The notes beneath the pieces were generated by a model. It was not told the origin of the DNA. It worked only from the letters and a program-made list of their open reading frames with translations, and did no database searches. Positions 1 through 5,779 of a stretch of DNA of 12,883 nt are shown here, one piece after another. Origin of the DNA: a bacterium (GTDB lineage Bacteria; Atribacterota; Phoenicimicrobiia; Phoenicimicrobiales; Phoenicimicrobiaceae); assembly GCA_018819665.1 (NCBI GenBank), contig JAHJOY010000317.1, positions 1 to 12,883 on the forward strand, given 5' to 3'. Positions within the stretch are counted from its first letter, which is position 1. The number at the start of each line of letters is the position of its first letter. The position numbers and the translations under genes were made by a program.

Positions 1-3
1 GTA

Positions 4-26
4 GCAAAAGGGCTGTGCCCTTTTGC
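4..26. repeat. perfect hairpin, possible terminator of an upstream gene
   Basis: GCAAAAGGGC and GCCCTTTTGC form a perfect 10-bp stem around a 3-nt TGT loop. No T-run follows on the plus strand, so a terminator role for a gene left of the window is only possible. It may be another member of the local family of short palindromes. Confidence 0.6.
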
Positions 27-65
27 GGTTAGCTGTTTAGTTCTAGCTAGTTAATCCGAAGGTAA

Positions 66-113
66 GGGCTCGATTCATCGAGCCCGGTATTACGGGGCGG
101 ATGAATCCGCCCC
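66..113. repeat. twin-hairpin intergenic repeat, copy 1
   Basis: There are two adjacent perfect hairpins. GGGCTCGA-TTCA-TCGAGCCC lies at 66-85. GGGGCGGA-TGAA-TCCGCCCC lies at 94-113 and is followed by CCTACCC. The same arrangement recurs at 635-684 with different arm sequences but conserved pairing and flank. Confidence 0.8.
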
Positions 114-122
114 CTACCCTTT

Positions 123-146
123 CACCACGGCACGCCGTGGTGCTAC
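123..146. repeat. CACGGCACGCCGTG palindromic repeat, copy 1
   Basis: CACCACGGC-AC-GCCGTGGTG is a perfect 9-bp inverted repeat followed by CTAC. A second copy at 5879-5902 differs only by a paired swap in the stem (C/G to G/C), so the palindrome is preserved. Confidence 0.8.
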
Positions 147-163
147 CAAATACTTGCAACTTT

Positions 164-190
164 AATTGGTAAATTGGAGAATTGGTAAAT
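164..190. repeat. octamer tandem array, copy 1
   Basis: Three tandem octamers run from 166: TTGGTAAA, TTGGAGAA, TTGGTAAA. The whole 27-nt stretch is identical to 691-717, ahead of the next gene. No intrinsic promoter is obvious inside it. Confidence 0.75.
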
Positions 191-218
191 TAACAAACGA
201 GTGAAAGGAGTTTGTTCC

Positions 219-602
219 ATGTTAGAAACAATCTTAAGTAAATATTTACTCAATGCCCTACTATTATCTCTCGTCTCTATCTTTTACAGCTTCCTAAAGA
301 ACAAATTAGGAGAAGATAGAGCAAGTACCATTAAAGAGGCTATCCTTGCTGCTATGCTCTGGGCAGAAGAAGAGCTGGGGATAGGAAATGGCAGCCAAAA
401 ATGGGAGACAGCCTGGAAGAAATTGATTGAGATATTAGCTGATAAGAATATCAGTTTAAGGAAGAGTGAGGAGAAAGCAGTGAAGATGATGATGAAGGCC
501 AATGTGGGTAGAATCAATCAGCAGACTTATGATGTCCTGCTAAAGAAAAAATTAATAAAAGATAAAAAGGTCGTTCAACAGTCACTGTTAATTAGTCGTT
601 AG
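219..602 (+). CDS. phage holin, LL-H family-like
   Basis: A 127-residue protein with one hydrophobic N-terminal segment (about residues 8-26), then a charged, mostly helical cytoplasmic part. The pattern of a short membrane anchor, a helix rich in A, W and E (about 37-55) and a Lys-rich end resembles the LL-H type holin family. Holins open the cytoplasmic membrane so that an endolysin can reach the wall, which fits the M15 peptidase gene 177 bp downstream. An in-frame GTG at 201 would overlap the AAAGGAG ribosome site (204-210), so the ATG at 219, 8 nt after that site, is preferred. The last ~10 codons (VVQQSLLISR) run into a short tandem-repeat tract, suggesting that the original C-terminus was altered. 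Family assignment is by pattern and moderate in certainty. A generic small membrane protein is the alternative. Confidence 0.65.
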   Translation: MLETILSKYLLNALLLSLVSIFYSFLKNKLGEDRASTIKEAILAAMLWAEEELGIGNGSQKWETAWKKLIEILADKNISLRKSEEKAVKMMMKANVGRINQQTYDVLLKKKLIKDKKVVQQSLLISR

Positions 603-625
603 TGAATAGTGAATAGTCGTTAGTA
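592..625. repeat. short tandem/direct repeats across the holin stop codon
   Basis: AGTCGTTAGT occurs at 594-603 and 615-624, with two tandem heptamers GTGAATA (602-615) between. The tract overlaps the holin stop codon, so slippage here would change the protein end. Confidence 0.7.
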
Positions 626-634
626 GGAAATTAG

Positions 635-684
635 GGGCAGGATGCATCGTGCCCGAATAAGGACGGGTCGAATGAATTCGACCC
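635..684. repeat. twin-hairpin intergenic repeat, copy 2
   Basis: GGGCAGGA-TGCA-TCGTGCCC (635-654, one mismatch) is followed by the perfect hairpin GGGTCGAA-TGAA-TTCGACCC (665-684) and CTACCC. The architecture matches 66-113. It could also slow transcription between the holin and peptidase genes, but there is no adjacent T-run. Confidence 0.75.
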
Positions 685-690
685 CTACCC

Positions 691-724
691 AATTGGTAAA
701 TTGGAGAATTGGTAAATCGGTAAA
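691..724. repeat. octamer tandem array, copy 2
   Basis: Four consecutive octamers run from 693: TTGGTAAA, TTGGAGAA, TTGGTAAA, TCGGTAAA. Positions 691-717 are identical to 164-190. The array directly follows the twin hairpin here, whereas in copy 1 a third hairpin intervenes. Confidence 0.75.
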
Positions 725-727
725 TTA

Positions 728-756
728 TTCACGACTGATAAACCCACATTCATAAT
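728..756 (+). promoter_or_regulatory. possible sigma70-type promoter for the M15 peptidase gene
   Basis: TTCACG (728-733) and CATAAT (751-756) are separated by 17 nt, giving 4/6 and 5/6 matches to the -35 and -10 consensus. The start codon lies 24 nt downstream. This is consistent with independent transcription of the peptidase gene, but the match is modest in AT-rich DNA. Confidence 0.3.
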
Positions 757-779
757 ATTTGTAGAAGGAGGGAATAGCC

Positions 780-1160
780 ATGCAAATGCTAAATGAAATT
801 AATAATGTAGTTATCGCCCCACACTTCAACTTATCCGAATTTGCCTGTCCCTGCTGCAGGCGGATAATGCTTCATCCCCTTCTCTTAGAGAAATTAGAAA
901 AACTAAGAAAGATAATTGAAAGACCGATCCATATCACCTCCGGCTATCGCTGTCCGAAATACAACCATCAGGTTGGAGGAATACTAAACAGCTACCACTG
1001 TATCGGACTGGCAGCAGATATTAAAGTAAAGGATATTAATTTAATCGAGCTTTTAGGTCGTGCCGAAGAAATAGATTTTGCCGGGATCGGATACTACGAG
1101 AAAAAGAACTTTTTGCATCTGGACGTCCGCCCCACCAAACGCACCAGATGGAGGGAATAA
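780..1160 (+). CDS. M15-family D-Ala-D-Ala carboxypeptidase / endolysin-like peptidase
   Basis: A 126-residue zinc peptidase of the M15 type found in phage endolysins and small cell-wall carboxypeptidases, which cleave peptidoglycan stem-peptide bonds. The visible signature is ITSGYRCPKYN (52-62), then SYHCIGLAADI (71-81) and FLHLDV (111-116). The predicted zinc ligands H73, D80 and H113 are all present. The N-terminal part (16-40) with FNLSEFACPCC is typical of this subfamily. There is no signal peptide, so export would depend on a holin, which is encoded just upstream. AAGGAGGG (765-772) lies 7 nt before the ATG. The protein is as short as a bare catalytic domain, with no added wall-binding domain. 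The call is firm at family level. Whether it lyses cells or trims the wall is open. Confidence 0.88.
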   Translation: MQMLNEINNVVIAPHFNLSEFACPCCRRIMLHPLLLEKLEKLRKIIERPIHITSGYRCPKYNHQVGGILNSYHCIGLAADIKVKDINLIELLGRAEEIDFAGIGYYEKKNFLHLDVRPTKRTRWRE

Positions 1161-1170
1161 GAAAAGTTTC

Positions 1171-1194
1171 CCAAAGGTGCCTGGCACTTTTTGG
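1171..1194. repeat. AAAGGTGCC/GGCACTTTT hairpin
   Basis: CCAAAGGTGCC and GGCACTTTTTGG form a 9-bp stem (one G-T pair) around a single T, just after the peptidase stop codon. A downstream gene follows within 25 nt, so the hairpin may modulate rather than end transcription. Confidence 0.6.
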
Positions 1195-1219
1195 CAACTT
1201 TTTGAGAAAGGAGGAAAAT

Positions 1220-1489
1220 ATGGATATACACAATTTAACTGAAATCATCGCTAATCAGGGCTTTCCTATCGCCCTATCGATACTCTTAATCTTTCGGATT
1301 GATAGATTTATGCAGGAGATAGTAATTGCCCAGAAAGAGGGTTATCGGCAGGTCCTGGAGAACACTAAAGAGATACATAATACTATCACCACATTAAATC
1401 AGCAGAATCGGGAATACTATTCCCTGCGTTTTGCGGAAGTACAGAAAGAACTATCCGGAGTGAAGGTAGAACTGGGAAGAATCGAGTAG
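1220..1489 (+). CDS. small membrane protein, YvrJ/BhlA-like holin accessory
   Basis: An 89-residue protein with a hydrophobic stretch at about 10-26 that includes NQGFPIALSILLIFRID. This resembles the N-GFPI-x-LL-x-R-I/E core of YvrJ-type proteins and the short BhlA/UviB bacteriocin-associated holins. The rest (about 30-89) is charged and helical, with a coiled-coil look. AAAGGAGG (1207-1214) lies 5 nt before the ATG. An upstream in-frame start at 1148 would overlap the peptidase gene and include the hairpin, so it is rejected. Position behind a holin and an M15 peptidase suggests a third lysis-module component, perhaps a second holin or antiholin. That role is inferred from context, and the family match is by pattern only. 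Confidence 0.6.
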   Translation: MDIHNLTEIIANQGFPIALSILLIFRIDRFMQEIVIAQKEGYRQVLENTKEIHNTITTLNQQNREYYSLRFAEVQKELSGVKVELGRIE

Positions 1490-1502
1490 AAATAAAAATA
1501 CA

Positions 1503-1559
1503 ATAAAAAAGGGTAAGCTATAAAGAAAATCATCTTCTTCAGCTTACCCTCTTTTATTT
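1503..1559. terminator. palindromic element/bidirectional terminator, copy 1
   Basis: GGGTAAGCT (1511-1519) pairs with AGCTTACCC (1541-1549). An A-run lies on the left and a T-rich tract on the right, so each strand reads a stem followed by U-rich sequence. It can end the + strand lysis module and the minus-strand helicase operon. Read in reverse complement, the copy at 5581-5641 matches it through the 21-nt non-palindromic loop with only 3 differences, so this is a repeat as well as a terminator. Confidence 0.8.
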
Positions 1560-1655
1560 TATAATCTAAAAATCAATACAAGTCAACGGTGACTAGTCTC
1601 AACATTTGATGAATTATTAATTGGGTTATCTCGATTTTATTATTCTTTCATTAAT
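1504..1655 (-). ncRNA. candidate small RNA (promoter to terminator)
   Basis: A sigma70-like promoter on the minus strand (-35 TTGACA 1682-1687, -10 TCTAAT 1659-1664) is followed about 100 nt later by the stem of the 1503-1559 terminator and a T6 tract. The implied transcript of about 150 nt has no convincing reading frame. The start site is estimated from the -10 box. The -35 lies inside a repeat-like motif, so the promoter may be fortuitous. Confidence 0.3.
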
Positions 1656-1658
1656 TAA

Positions 1659-1687
1659 ATTAGACCTCGACCTTGTTCGAGTGTCAA
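1659..1687 (-). promoter_or_regulatory. sigma70-type promoter downstream of the helicase gene
   Basis: TTGACA (6/6) and TCTAAT (5/6) are spaced exactly 17 nt on the minus strand. The -35 is at 1682-1687 and the -10 at 1659-1664. It points away from the helicase gene and toward the terminator at 1503-1559, with no protein gene in between. Confidence 0.45.
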
Positions 1688-1714
1688 GAATAAAGATTTG
1701 ACCCCAATTCCTTT

Positions 1715-3313
1715 CTAGTTTACTTTTTTTCTGGCTTTAACTACCAATGATTTTCTATTTCCGGATTTTTTTTGAAAGATACCTAAAATAATCTCAGCTT
1801 CTTTAAAAGGTACGGTTATGAAGGAAAAGTCATTGTACACTTCCACCTGGTCAATAGCAGAATTCCTAACCCCTGTATTTTGGAAAATAAACTTTACCAG
1901 TTTGCTAGGACTTATCTTATCTTTCTTACCCAATGCCACAAATAGCCTTGTTCTGCCTTCCATCTCTATTTTTCTGTTTTTACCTGACAGATCCTTTATT
2001 TCGTTATACAGGCCGGGGTTAAGTTCATCATCAAAACAGTAATTTAGTAATTTGGCAAGTATCTGAGTCGAGTTATTATTATTAAGAAGTTTTTTGGCCC
2101 AATTATAGTATGTATCATCTATCTCTTCGCTGTTAATAGCTGTTATATCTTCGTTTATCTTCTTTTCCTTTGCTTTAATGATATCCTTAACATTTGGTAC
2201 TTTTGACTTTTTTATATCGGTCTTTGCTATGCGCTGAATAAACATCAGCTTATTATATTCGCTCGGTGTAATAAAGGTTATGGCCGTTCCCTGTTTACCT
2301 GCTCTTCCTGTACGACCGATTCTGTTCACATATGATTCGGGATCATGTGGAAGAGAATAATTAATTACATGAGTCAGATTGTTAACATCTATACCACGTG
2401 CAGCCACATCAGTTGCCACCAGTACATTAATCTTCTTTTTCTTGAACTTATCCAGGGCCTCTTCTCTTTGTCTCTGTGAAATATCACCGTGAATGGCATC
2501 AGCATCATACCCTCTGTCAATAAGATGGCCGACAACACTATCAACATCATTCTTTGTTCTGCAGAAAACTAGCCCGTAAAAATTTTCTTCAATATCAATG
2601 ATCCTGCACAATGCCTCAAATTTGTCAGCAGCTTCGACTTCATAATATATCTGTTCCGTAAGACTGGTGGTAAGCTGTTGTTTCTCGACAGTAATAAATT
2701 CATAATCCGCCATGTATTTACTCGCGAGTACCTTGATCCTTGACGGCATGGTAGCCGAAAACAGAAGGGTCCTTTTCTGGGGATTGGTATGCTTCATTAT
2801 CTCTTCCATATCCTCAATGAACCCCATATTAAGCATTTCATCAGCCTCATCAAGGATCAGATATTCGATATCCTTGAGATTGAGTGTCTTTCTGTTGATG
2901 TGGTCAATAACTCTTCCGGGTGTACCTACAACAATATGCACTCCTTTTTTAAGGCGCCTCAGCTGCTGATCGATTGATTGCCCTCCGTAGATAGGAATGA
3001 CCTGGATACCGGAATTGCCCTTTAATGAACTAATCTCCTCGGAAACCTGTATGGCAAGCTCTCTTGTAGGAGTAATGATAAGAGCCTGTACACTTCTCTC
3101 ACTGGAGTTTATCATTTCTATTAAAGGCAGTCCGAATGCAGCTGTTTTGCCGGTACCTGTCTGAGCCTGTGCCATTATATTGGTATCGTCCCGCAACATT
3201 ACGGGGATTGTTAAGGCCTGAATGCGAGATGGTTCTTCAAAACCCTTCTTATAAATAGCATCTAAGACCCTTTTAGAAAGGCCGAGATGCTCAAATTTGA
3301 TTTTATCTGTCAT
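1715..3313 (-). CDS. DEAD-box ATP-dependent RNA helicase with DbpA-like C-terminal domain
   Basis: A 532-residue RNA helicase. In order it shows the Q-motif region (FEHLGL to IQALTIP, 7-37), motif I AQTGTGKT (50-57), Ia PTRELA (82-87), Ib TPGR (131-134), DEAD (155-158), SAT (186-188), motif V ATDVAARGID (300-309) and motif VI (330-337). A charged linker (about 365-450) leads to a C-terminal RRM-like domain (about 454-530), beginning RLFVALGKKDKISP, of the DbpA/DeaD C-terminal type. In relatives this domain targets 23S rRNA. Motif VI reads NRIGRTGR, with Asn where most family members have His. The ATG at 3313 follows GAGGAG by 7 nt; a TTG five codons earlier overlaps that site. The gene starts 16 bp after the typA stop, so the two are likely cotranscribed and translationally close. 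It could be called deaD-, cshA- or dbpA-like; the exact orthology is unclear. Confidence 0.93.
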   Translation of the reverse strand: MTDKIKFEHLGLSKRVLDAIYKKGFEEPSRIQALTIPVMLRDDTNIMAQAQTGTGKTAAFGLPLIEMINSSERSVQALIITPTRELAIQVSEEISSLKGNSGIQVIPIYGGQSIDQQLRRLKKGVHIVVGTPGRVIDHINRKTLNLKDIEYLILDEADEMLNMGFIEDMEEIMKHTNPQKRTLLFSATMPSRIKVLASKYMADYEFITVEKQQLTTSLTEQIYYEVEAADKFEALCRIIDIEENFYGLVFCRTKNDVDSVVGHLIDRGYDADAIHGDISQRQREEALDKFKKKKINVLVATDVAARGIDVNNLTHVINYSLPHDPESYVNRIGRTGRAGKQGTAITFITPSEYNKLMFIQRIAKTDIKKSKVPNVKDIIKAKEKKINEDITAINSEEIDDTYYNWAKKLLNNNNSTQILAKLLNYCFDDELNPGLYNEIKDLSGKNRKIEMEGRTRLFVALGKKDKISPSKLVKFIFQNTGVRNSAIDQVEVYNDFSFITVPFKEAEIILGIFQKKSGNRKSLVVKARKKVN

Positions 3314-3329
3314 AATTTTTCTCCTCAAG

Positions 3330-5189
3330 TTAACGTATGACAGGGGACGTCCCCTGACACACTACTGCATTTTTTAAACTTTTTTTCTGTTGATACAGAG
3401 AGTGAGAATCCAATAATTTTTTCCTAAGGCGTATATTAGAAGGTGTAATTTCTAATAATTCATCTTCTTGAATATAATCTAGTGCTTGCTCTAAGGAAAA
3501 CTGGCGAGGCTTCTCCAAACGAAGTGCTTCATCTGAACCACTTGCACGCATATTTGTAACATGTTTTTTCTTGGCGACATTCACTTCCATATCTCCCGCT
3601 CTTCTATTTTCTCCAACAATCATTCCCTGATAGACTTCTGTCGCCGAATTTACGAATAGTGTGCCTCTTGCTTGAGCATTGTGAAGACCATAGGTGCTGG
3701 TTAATCCGCTTTCATAGACAATTAATACTCCCTTAGAGCGATTGGGGATATGCCCCTTGTAAGGTTGATAATTAAGAAAGAGGTGGTGCATGATGCCTTT
3801 ACCTTTTGTCCTGGTAAGAAATTCATCTCTGAAACCAATTAAACCTCTTGCCGGAATTTCAAATTCAAGTCGAAGCTGATCATCGGAAAAATCAATCATG
3901 TTAATTAATTTTGCTTTTCTCTTCCCACAAATTTCCATAACTACCCCCATGCTATCTTTAGGAACATCACAGGTCATCAGCTCTATCGGTTCGTGCTTTT
4001 CTCCATCAATATGTCTAAAAATAACCTTAGGTTTGGACACCTGAAATTCATAACCTTCGCGACGCATGTTTTCAATTAAAATAGAAAGATGAAGCTCTCC
4101 TCTTCCAGATACGTGGAAAGTATCTGTAGGCTCGGTTTCTTCCACCTTCAAACTTACATTGGTTTCTATTTCTTTAAATAGCCTCTCTCTTAAATGTCGA
4201 GAGGTAATAAATTTACCCTCTTTTCCGGCAAATGGACTATTATTTACAATAAAATCCATAATCAAAGTTGGTTCGTCAATTTTGATTTTTGATAAAGCTT
4301 CCGGTTTTTCTTTACAGGCAATAGTCTCTCCAATATTAGCATCACTGATTCCGGCTATTGCTACAATTTCTCCTGATTCAGCTTTTTTTACCTCTTTTCT
4401 CTTTAAACCTTCAAAAAGATAAAGCTTTATAACTTTACATAATATTTTTCTCTTGTCCCGCTTGATTAAAGATACGATTTCCCCTTCTTCAATTTTTCCA
4501 CGATTAATAAGTCCAACAACTATTTTTCCTACATAATCATCATAATTAAGATTAGTCACCAGTAATTGCAAGGGAGCATTATATTCTACTAAAGGAGCAG
4601 GTATATGCTCCAAAATGGTTGAAAAAAGAGGTTCAAGATCATCCTCTAAGACCTCCGCAGAAAATCCGGAAACACCTGCACGTGCGGAAGTGTAAATAAC
4701 CGGAAAACCGATCTGATCATCATTTGCTCCCAGTTCAATAAACAGATCATAGATTTCATTCAATACTTCGGCAGGTCGAGCATTAAGCCGGTCTATTTTA
4801 TTAATAACTACGATAGGAATAAGATTCAATTCCATTGCTTTACGCAAAACAAATCTGGTTTGGGGCATGGGTCCTTCAAAGGCATCTACAATCAAGAGAA
4901 CTCCATTAACCATTCGAAGTATTCTTTCAACTTCTCCACCGAAATCTGCATGTCCCGGAGTATCAACAATATTAATCTTTGTTTTCCGCCAATAAACAGA
5001 TGCATTCTTGGAGAAAATAGTAATTCCTCTTTCCCTCTCTAAATCGTTAGAATCCATTACCCTCTCTTTTACTTCTTGGTTCTCCCGAAAAGTCCCGCTT
5101 TGTTTCAACATAGCATCGACCAGAGTAGTCTTCCCATGGTCTACATGGGCAATAATAGCAATATTTCTTAAATTTACATTTTTCATCAT
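3330..5189 (-). CDS. typA: ribosome-associated GTPase TypA/BipA
   Basis: A translational GTPase of 619 residues that binds the ribosome and assists 50S assembly and stress or cold adaptation in bacteria. G1 AHVDHGKT (14-21), G2 RGITI (54-58), G3 DTPGH (76-80) and G4 NKID (130-133) are all intact. EF-G-like domains follow, including ARGLIGFRDEFLTRTKGKG and VGENRRAGDMEVNV, and then the BipA-specific end with NMRASGSDEALRL. The start was set at the ATG at 5189 because AAAGGAA (5196-5202) is 6-7 nt upstream; the in-frame ATG at 5195 is too close to that site and the extension to 5243 lacks one. The C-terminus is odd: the last ~11 residues (VVCQGTSPVIR) are encoded by a palindromic repeat at 3341-3356. 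First gene of an operon with the helicase. Confidence 0.95.
   Translation of the reverse strand: MMKNVNLRNIAIIAHVDHGKTTLVDAMLKQSGTFRENQEVKERVMDSNDLERERGITIFSKNASVYWRKTKINIVDTPGHADFGGEVERILRMVNGVLLIVDAFEGPMPQTRFVLRKAMELNLIPIVVINKIDRLNARPAEVLNEIYDLFIELGANDDQIGFPVIYTSARAGVSGFSAEVLEDDLEPLFSTILEHIPAPLVEYNAPLQLLVTNLNYDDYVGKIVVGLINRGKIEEGEIVSLIKRDKRKILCKVIKLYLFEGLKRKEVKKAESGEIVAIAGISDANIGETIACKEKPEALSKIKIDEPTLIMDFIVNNSPFAGKEGKFITSRHLRERLFKEIETNVSLKVEETEPTDTFHVSGRGELHLSILIENMRREGYEFQVSKPKVIFRHIDGEKHEPIELMTCDVPKDSMGVVMEICGKRKAKLINMIDFSDDQLRLEFEIPARGLIGFRDEFLTRTKGKGIMHHLFLNYQPYKGHIPNRSKGVLIVYESGLTSTYGLHNAQARGTLFVNSATEVYQGMIVGENRRAGDMEVNVAKKKHVTNMRASGSDEALRLEKPRQFSLEQALDYIQEDELLEITPSNIRLRKKLLDSHSLYQQKKSLKNAVVCQGTSPVIR
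3341..3356. repeat. CAGGGGACGTCCCCTG palindrome inside the typA 3' end
   Basis: A perfect 16-bp palindrome lies in the last codons of typA, 14 nt upstream of the helicase ribosome site (3322-3327). In mRNA it can fold into a hairpin between the two cistrons. Short GGGGACGTCCCC-type palindromes usually sit between genes; here one is translated. Confidence 0.8.
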
Positions 5190-5233
5190 ATTCATTTCCT
5201 TTATCCTAAATGGTGACAAGCACATAAATTTAG

Positions 5234-5262
5234 AGTTTACCACAATTACAAATTATATTCAA
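5234..5262 (-). promoter_or_regulatory. possible promoter of the typA-helicase operon
   Basis: TTGAAT (5257-5262) and TAAACT (5234-5239) are spaced 17 nt on the minus strand, each matching consensus at 4/6. They lie about 45 nt upstream of the chosen typA start. The match is modest but well placed. Confidence 0.35.
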
Positions 5263-5282
5263 AATATTTTTTACTCATGTCA

Positions 5283-5336
5283 TTTAAAAATCAAAACCGG
5301 ACTGTTTTTTAATGATTTAAAATTCAAAAGTGGACT
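5283..5336. mobile_element. direct repeats resembling an IS21-family terminus (remnant)
   Basis: Two 21-nt units (5283-5303 and 5316-5336) match at 18 of 21 positions with a 33-bp period. Their shared core is TCAAAA-SY-GGACT. Tandem repeats of this form, seen as AGTCC-AC/GG-TTTTGA on the other strand, resemble the multiple terminal repeats of IS21-like elements. No istA or istB coding sequence is adjacent, so at most a decayed end survives. The family link is from memory and tentative. Confidence 0.35.
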
Positions 5337-5580
5337 AACCCGAAATGGTAAAAAAGATGTGATTAAAAATAAAGAGGTTGTTTCTGTCTATTACTTGTCA
5401 GGTAATAGTTCTTTGTCACAGTATAAGAGTTTATATTTACCTTATTAAATCTACACCAATAGTCAAAATAATTAGTCTTTTCCAATTTTTCTATAATCTA
5501 TAATCTTATTTTAATACGAAATTATTATAAAGTCCTTCTTTTTTTAGGAAAAACCTTTAAAAATGGGACCCTATTTATTA

Positions 5581-5641
5581 CAAAATAAAAAGGGTAAGCT
5601 GAAGAAGATGACGTTCTTTTTAGCTTACCCTTTTTATTTTG
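5581..5641. terminator. palindromic element/bidirectional terminator, copy 2
   Basis: A 20-bp perfect stem (5581-5600 with 5622-5641, including GGGTAAGCT/AGCTTACCC) surrounds a 21-nt loop. Flanking A and T runs make it a strong intrinsic terminator on either strand. It is the inverted counterpart of 1503-1559. It lies 10 bp downstream of the stop of the truncated RhuM remnant. Confidence 0.85.
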
Positions 5642-5650
5642 TATTTAAAT

Positions 5651-5764
5651 TTAGCGATGCATCTGCTTTTGAGATAGCCAAACGGTCTCTTCTTTCAGAT
5701 TAACTTCAAATGTTTCTTTTCCATCTGAAGTGGTATAGATTATTATTTCGTTTTTTTCTGACAT
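5651..5764 (-). pseudogene. truncated RhuM-family protein, N-terminal remnant
   Basis: A 37-residue frame begins MSEKNEIIIYTTSDGKETF and ends ETVWLSQKQMHR. This is the characteristic start of RhuM-family proteins (and the related Fic-associated DNA-binding N-terminus), in which an I-x-Y-x-T-x-D-G-K strand is followed by E-x-E-T-V-W-L-x-Q-x-Q-M and then an HTH segment of about 300 more residues. Here translation stops just after QKQM, where the family continues with A-E-L-F. A ribosome site (GAAGGG, 5773-5778) is preserved 8 nt before the ATG. The break is adjacent to the palindromic element at 5581-5641, suggesting deletion or insertion at that point. A functional micropeptide is unlikely but not excluded. 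Confidence 0.65.
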
Positions 5765-5779
5765 TAATATTTCCCTTCT

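Larger units (their letters stand above)
5190..5650. other. gene-free stretch upstream of typA
   Basis: No intact gene is seen in this 460-bp AT-rich stretch. It holds a likely typA promoter (5234-5262), two IS21-like direct repeats (5283-5336), a weak TATTAC/GTAATA hairpin (5389-5407) and the palindromic element at 5581-5641. Apparent plus-strand frames overlapping the typA 5' end are shadows without a ribosome site. Confidence 0.6.

Noticed and set aside
66..146. closely spaced palindromes as a possible CRISPR array or attachment site
   Set aside because: The units are different hairpins without equal spacers, and no direct repeat of CRISPR length or integrase gene is nearby.
1036..1248. 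70-codon minus-strand frame over the M15 peptidase gene
   Set aside because: It is a shadow of the peptidase and of the start of the small membrane protein, with no ribosome site.
5008..5448. 146-codon plus-strand open frame over the typA 5' end
   Set aside because: It is antisense to the conserved GTPase domain, has no ribosome site, and its downstream half is low-complexity intergenic DNA.
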